60,705 nucleotides of DNA from Westiellopsis prolifica IICB1 (GTDB lineage: Bacteria > Cyanobacteriota > Cyanobacteriia > Cyanobacteriales > Nostocaceae), in NCBI RefSeq assembly GCF_004323185.1, contig NZ_NAPS01000001.1:3042628-3103332 (forward strand), in the 5' to 3' direction. Below are positions 56,840 to 60,705 of this stretch, in pieces. The translations under genes and the position numbers were made by a program. The notes beneath the pieces are model-generated. The model did no database searches. It worked only from the letters and a program-made list of their open reading frames with translations, and was not told the DNA's origin. Position 1 is the first letter of the stretch. Each line of letters begins with the position of its first letter.

Positions 56840-57448
56840 ATGGATCTTGGAGATTGCTACCGTTTGTTGGGTTTAAGGTCGGGTGCTTCCTTTGCTGACA
56901 TTAAAGCGTCTTATCGACGCCTAGCACAGCAATATCATCCCGATATCAATCCAGATGACAACAAAGCTAAAGATAAGTTTATTGCTTTAACTGAGGCATA
57001 CAGGTTGCTATTACAGGTGGTAGACCCACAAGAAATAGCCCCACAGCCAACTCAGACAGTAACTGTAACTCATCCAAAACCTAGCGTTACAGAAACGCCG
57101 ACAACAACACTCAAAACTCAATCGACGCCACAACCGCCTCAAATATCAGAAGTCGAACAGCAATTGAAGTGGCAAACTTATGAACAATTGCAAATATTTT
57201 TGAAACAAAGAAGATTTCCCCAGGCGATCGCACTAGCGGAAGCTTTAGCAGCACGTCTACCACAAGACCCAGAAGTACGTCAATGGCAAGCGATCGCTTA
57301 TCAAATTTGGGGACGGGTACTGATCAAACAAAAACAGTTACCCAAAGCCAAAATATATCTGAAAAAAGCCTTAAAAACAGATCCCCACAATAAAGCTTTG
57401 TGGAATGAGGTGCAGCGTGACTTTCAAAAATTAGAACAAATTTTTTGA
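56840..57448 (+). CDS. J-domain protein with TPR-like C-terminus
   Basis: 202 residues. The J domain (about 3-65) has [20 protein letters not shown] and the HPD motif in [14 protein letters not shown] Pro/Thr/Gln linker follows (70-110), then two TPR-like repeats ([20 protein letters not shown] and [18 protein letters not shown]). It is a DnaK partner that may bring a client through its TPR part. Stop TGA is at 57446-57448; the same frame continues open past it for about 95 codons as a heptad repeat (see findings). Confidence 0.9.
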   Translation: MDLGDCYRLLGLRSGASFADIKASYRRLAQQYHPDINPDDNKAKDKFIALTEAYRLLLQVVDPQEIAPQPTQTVTVTHPKPSVTETPTTTLKTQSTPQPPQISEVEQQLKWQTYEQLQIFLKQRRFPQAIALAEALAARLPQDPEVRQWQAIAYQIWGRVLIKQKQLPKAKIYLKKALKTDPHNKALWNEVQRDFQKLEQIF

Positions 57449-57465
57449 ATTTACCAGGCTCAAAC

Positions 57466-57730
57466 ACTCATCGACGGGGTTCAAAGACTCGATGACGAGT
57501 TCCAAACACTCGCCGACGAGTATAAAAGACTCGATGACGAGTTCCAAACACTCGCCGACGAGTATAAAAGACTCGATGACGAGTCCCAAACACTCGACGA
57601 CGAGTCCCAAACACTCGCCGACGAGTCCCAAACACTCGCCGACGAGTCCCAAACACTCGCCGACGAGTCCCAAACACTCGCCGACGAGTCCCAAACACTC
57701 GCCGACGAGTATAAAACACTCGATAACAGA
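57466..57730. repeat. 21-bp hairpin minisatellite, 12.6 units
   Basis: Twelve full units and a partial one of ACTCGnnGACGAGTnnnAAAn. Each unit holds an inverted repeat ACTCG...CGAGT and a 7-base spacer of three kinds (CCCAAAC, TCCAAAC, ATAAAAG). The middle units (57592-57696) are almost identical. Because 21 is a multiple of 3, all six frames stay open, which creates long false reading frames. It is not a CRISPR array: the units are contiguous and there are no unique spacers. Confidence 0.92.
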
Positions 57731-57738
57731 GATTAGAA

Positions 57739-57906
57739 GGGAGCATCCCAATTTTTTCAAAATGCTGCAAAGGGTTTAAACTCTTTGCTGTTAGCACAAG
57801 TCGTCTTTATACGACTTCATAAAATCAAACAGTCTGCTTAAAGCAGACTTTCACTATAAGACTGCGATTTCAATCGCAGTTTTTTTTGAACATTTGGGAT
57901 GCTCCC
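57739..57906. mobile_element. 168-bp MITE with 13-bp inverted ends and 8-bp target duplication
   Basis: The ends GGGAGCATCCCAA (57739-57751) and TTGGGATGCTCCC (57894-57906) are exact reverse complements. The direct repeat GATTAGAA flanks both sides (57731-57738 and 57907-57914), a perfect 8-bp target duplication. Inside are hairpins TCTGCTTAAAGCAGA and CTGCGATTTCAATCGCAG. It has no gene. Related copies at 44519-44663 and 15828-15908. Confidence 0.9.
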
Positions 57907-57951
57907 GATTAGAACTACTCAGACACAATTAACTACACAGATTTTTTTCTG

Positions 57952-60705
57952 TTAATTTACGACTCCTACAACAAAATTTACTGTGTAGGGTTCCTGTAAT
58001 GATTGTTGAGTACTATTCTTGATGGCATTAAGATGACGACGTAGAGATTGTAATTGTGAAGGATTGGCGCGATATGTGAGACTACCTTGCTTCTCAAACA
58101 AAGGTGCATTGACGATCGCTTTATAATCAAAATTTTCTCTGGAAGCAAGAGTCAGCCAAGAAAAGTCAACATTATTGGGAACCAAACCAGGAGGTAGTTC
58201 ACCTTCTAAGAAAGCTAATAGGCGTTGCTGACAACTACGAGTATTAATACCACGAGCCTCGAATAATTGAATCACTTCATTAAAAGATAAAGCTCGCTCT
58301 GGGATGAGTCGCAGCAATTCTGTAAACAGAAAATAGTCAGTGTACTGTTGTCTGGGTACTTCTAACACTTGGGGATGCAAGGGTAGCATAGCTAAACCGT
58401 AAGCTACACGACTACAACTAGGAGTACCATTTTCATTCAAATACAAATCCTGAATGATCTTTGCACTGGGGAGTTTTTGTCGTAGCCAACGAGAAACTGC
58501 GGCTAAACTGGATGTACCACCAGTCAGAATCGCTTGATTGATTGCTTCTGTCGGTATACCTTTTGCTACCAATAACTTGTTGAGTTCACGGTTAAGACGT
58601 CGCACAAATGGAACAAACACTTGGCTCTCTAAATCTCGTCTTTGCAAGACCCAACACTGATCAGCTAATTCCAAAGTAAACGATTCTTGGTGTTGTAAAA
58701 TTAACTTGAGGGCTACTGCTGCATCGAGAATTGCTTTACCCAACACAGAACTTTCTAAGCGTTGCTGTAAATAAATGCGATCGCCACTGTCTGGTTCTCC
58801 TGGTCGTGGTAATTTTAATCCTTCTAACCCCAAACTTGCAAAACTCATCTGCTCGATACCAGCAATTGTCGGTTGCCATTGTAAAGGACTGCTGGTAATA
58901 GTATTATTGCCTTCCTGGGAAGAATTACGTTGTTTGCGCCATTTAGGTGGTATTAGTAACTGGCAAATAATATCTTGCTCAATTCCCTTACCAGCATAAG
59001 CAAAATTGTGGAGCATAAAATCGCTGTGAGTTAATTCTTCCACACTTTCTGGTAAATCGACCAGCGCCATTTCCGTTGCAGCAGCACCGATATTAATCAC
59101 AAGGGTGTTCCCCTCTAAGGGATACTCACTGGTTTTGACAGAATGAGAATGTTCGCTATTGCCAAATTGAATAATTTCACCACTAGGGCCATCAAGTTCT
59201 GAAAGTAAACTAGCGATCGCTTCTTCAACAAAATATACTTGTTGGGGATGCTGAATAATTTTGCTTAATAGTAAAGCTTCGCGGATATTAAAGCGATATT
59301 GTTCTGACCAGTGAGATGGACAGGTACAGATGACACCAGCAAGATTGTTGATGGCGCTATGGAAAATTTGTTGGTCTAAGCCAATTCCCGCCGCAGTTAA
59401 ACCTAGAGTAGTGCTACTACGATCTGATCTTAATGTCAAGAGTAATTTGGAGAGCGATCGTACAACCCAAACTAGAGGAACTGTCGCAACTTCATTAAAT
59501 TGTAATGTTGGCTCCCATTTTTGCTGTTCATTTTTGTAAGGAAGGGCTATTTGCAAATAAGGTTTGAGTTGTGCTGAAAAAAGATTTAAATTTGTCGTAT
59601 TTTGTTCTTGTGTAGATGGTAAATAAACTTCTGCTGGTAAACGGAATGTTCGTGTCTTCGATGCTGCTTGTTGTTGATTTTCCGTTGACCAATAGAGAGG
59701 ATAAACTTCAGTTGTAGAGCGATTGAATAAAGTTGCAGAAATTCCTGTTGTACCTAGGTCAATTCCCAAATACCAAATATAGTCTCCGATATTGGCTCGA
59801 ATTTCTGTATCATCTTTAATTCCAGAATCAGAAGATAAAAACAGTTCTAAAGAATTGGTTGTAGCTTTATTAGTTTCAGTTTCAGCTAATTGCTCATTTT
59901 GAGAAATAATTGGTACTATAATTTCGGCAAAGTCTGGATTTTCTGGTTCAGTAGTAGGCAACTTCAATTGAGTATTATTCTGTTCGCCAAAGTTTGCCAA
60001 ATCTTCATCTAATTGCAGTAATTGCTCTGCATCCAATTTAATTTCTGGTATAGCTACATTCTGTTTTTCTACTTCTAATAACAAATTTTCTTTGACAGAA
60101 GCAGGGACATATTCTTCTGAAGAATTATGAATATGCTCTGCACTTGTTTCTTGTGTTTGATTTGGGTTTGATTTTGTATCAATTATCGATTCTTCCACAG
60201 ACTCTTCTGGCAAAAATTGCTGCTCAATATCTGGGGGAATTAATAAGTTATTTAAGCTTATAATTGTCTCAGCAGCAATTGGTTGTTCAACAACTAAAGA
60301 GGGAGTTTCATTACCTTCTTCTGTATATGTAATTTTTTCCCATAATTCTAATAGTTGTCTTCTGATCATTTCAGTAGTAGCTTTTTTGTCTTCTCTCTGA
60401 AAATTGCTACTTTCTAAAAGACCTGCATCTGGCTCATCAAACCAAGGATCGGATGCAGAAACAGGAAACTCTACTAATTGGAATTCATTTGTTACAGGTG
60501 TAGAGGGCGAATCTATGGTATTGACATCAGAGAAAGAAGCAGCATCATCCACAGATAATTCTTCTGTAGAATCTGCAAATTCAAACATTACTTCTTGTAA
60601 AATTAACTCTAATTCTTCTTGATTTGAGATTACTTCTTCATGTACAGATAAATCGTCATTCTGGTCTGTTGCGTCAAAAATAATGTCTTGGAGCAGAGCA
60701 TCATC
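57952..60705 (-). CDS. Large Hsp70-like protein, 5' end outside the window
   Basis: The frame is open to the right edge: 39 further codons lie before the ATG at 60588, all acidic and similar to what follows (VHEEVISNQEELELILQE), so the gene very probably starts beyond the window. The visible 917 residues begin with about 300 acidic, Ser/Thr/Glu-rich, disordered ones, then an actin/Hsp70-type ATPase: YLGIDLGTTGISATLF (about 274 after ATG 60588), VINIGAAATEMALVDLPE (about 496) and AILTGGTSSLAAVSRWL (about 685). The tail has no standard substrate domain. The function is unknown; it is probably a cyanobacterial Hsp70 relative with a special client or ring role. Confidence 0.85.
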   Translation of the reverse strand, partial: DDALLQDIIFDATDQNDDLSVHEEVISNQEELELILQEVMFEFADSTEELSVDDAASFSDVNTIDSPSTPVTNEFQLVEFPVSASDPWFDEPDAGLLESSNFQREDKKATTEMIRRQLLELWEKITYTEEGNETPSLVVEQPIAAETIISLNNLLIPPDIEQQFLPEESVEESIIDTKSNPNQTQETSAEHIHNSSEEYVPASVKENLLLEVEKQNVAIPEIKLDAEQLLQLDEDLANFGEQNNTQLKLPTTEPENPDFAEIIVPIISQNEQLAETETNKATTNSLELFLSSDSGIKDDTEIRANIGDYIWYLGIDLGTTGISATLFNRSTTEVYPLYWSTENQQQAASKTRTFRLPAEVYLPSTQEQNTTNLNLFSAQLKPYLQIALPYKNEQQKWEPTLQFNEVATVPLVWVVRSLSKLLLTLRSDRSSTTLGLTAAGIGLDQQIFHSAINNLAGVICTCPSHWSEQYRFNIREALLLSKIIQHPQQVYFVEEAIASLLSELDGPSGEIIQFGNSEHSHSVKTSEYPLEGNTLVINIGAAATEMALVDLPESVEELTHSDFMLHNFAYAGKGIEQDIICQLLIPPKWRKQRNSSQEGNNTITSSPLQWQPTIAGIEQMSFASLGLEGLKLPRPGEPDSGDRIYLQQRLESSVLGKAILDAAVALKLILQHQESFTLELADQCWVLQRRDLESQVFVPFVRRLNRELNKLLVAKGIPTEAINQAILTGGTSSLAAVSRWLRQKLPSAKIIQDLYLNENGTPSCSRVAYGLAMLPLHPQVLEVPRQQYTDYFLFTELLRLIPERALSFNEVIQLFEARGINTRSCQQRLLAFLEGELPPGLVPNNVDFSWLTLASRENFDYKAIVNAPLFEKQGSLTYRANPSQLQSLRRHLNAIKNSTQQSLQEPYTVNFVVGVVN

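Noticed and set aside
57466-57730. Possible CRISPR array
   Set aside because: Units are contiguous 21-mers without unique spacers of 30-40 bases, and no cas genes are near.
57431-57797. Three overlapping reading frames of 95-109 codons through the 21-bp array on both strands (GLVGEC-type and SPTSPKH-type repeats)
   Set aside because: The 21-bp period keeps every frame open; the products are pure repeats with no start site or family. They are an effect of the array.

Overview
This window is a piece of the chromosome of a filamentous, probably heterocyst-forming cyanobacterium (Nostocales type). The evidence is the many HIP1 octamers (GCGATCGC) inside and between genes, and intergenic stretches full of heptanucleotide tandem repeats (CCATTGA/TCAATGG, TTGACTC, ACAGTTA) of the STRR kind known from heterocystous cyanobacteria. 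Many genes are also cyanobacterial or plastid-type: ycf35, DUF3038/DUF4335, cyAbrB, CRR7-like, DUF2854, clpR/clpP3 and Ycf66-like. No rRNA, tRNA, CRISPR array or complete insertion sequence was found.

Layout. 0-9.2 kb: mutS2, the DUF3038-DUF4335 pair, a YiaAB-like membrane protein, a GT2 glycosyltransferase, and a DUF2997 / ycf35 / 4Fe-4S ferredoxin cluster. 9.8-15.7 kb: a saccharopine-dehydrogenase-like gene, then a four-gene minus-strand operon. Its last three genes look like Zorya anti-phage components: a ZorA-like motor protein with a long tail, a ZorB-like OmpA/MotB stator and a ZorC-like EH_signature protein. No recognisable nuclease or helicase gene (zorD/zorE) is adjacent. 15.9-21.2 kb: an unknown gene and the type IV pilus motor set pilB-pilT-pilC. 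21.8-27.9 kb: the stress and translation cluster grpE-dnaK-dnaJ-(tusA-like)-rsgA. 28-36.9 kb: signalling (a REC-GGDEF protein, a lone receiver, and a Ser/Thr kinase with a Ycf66-like membrane tail followed by a stand-alone Ycf66-like gene), polyphosphate kinase and small conserved cyanobacterial genes. 37-44.5 kb: a CIA30/NAD(P)-binding protein, pyrR, cbiB/cobD, a cysteine-free Rrf2 regulator, cyAbrB, a ClC chloride channel and a zinc-ribbon membrane protein. 44.7-52.2 kb: three GT-C/GT39-like membrane glycosyltransferases around an unknown 530-residue membrane protein. 52.3-60.7 kb: small proteins, a VWA protein, an IS605-like remnant with a ribbon-helix-helix gene, clpR-clpP3, a J-domain/TPR protein, a 21-bp hairpin minisatellite, a MITE with a clear 8-bp target duplication, and a large Hsp70-like gene that runs off the right edge.

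The strongest leads are: (1) the Zorya-like operon without its usual effector but with an unknown small first gene; (2) the kinase-Ycf66 fusion next to a stand-alone Ycf66-like gene; (3) palindromic or low-complexity repeats that sit in frame inside essential-type genes (MutS2 between Walker A and B; RsgA in the N-terminal domain) or that supply stop codons; (4) a new-looking 168-bp MITE with 13-bp inverted ends and an 8-bp target duplication, with two decayed relatives in the window; (5) a 21-bp tandem repeat that continues the reading frame of a J-domain protein beyond its stop codon as a perfect heptad repeat.
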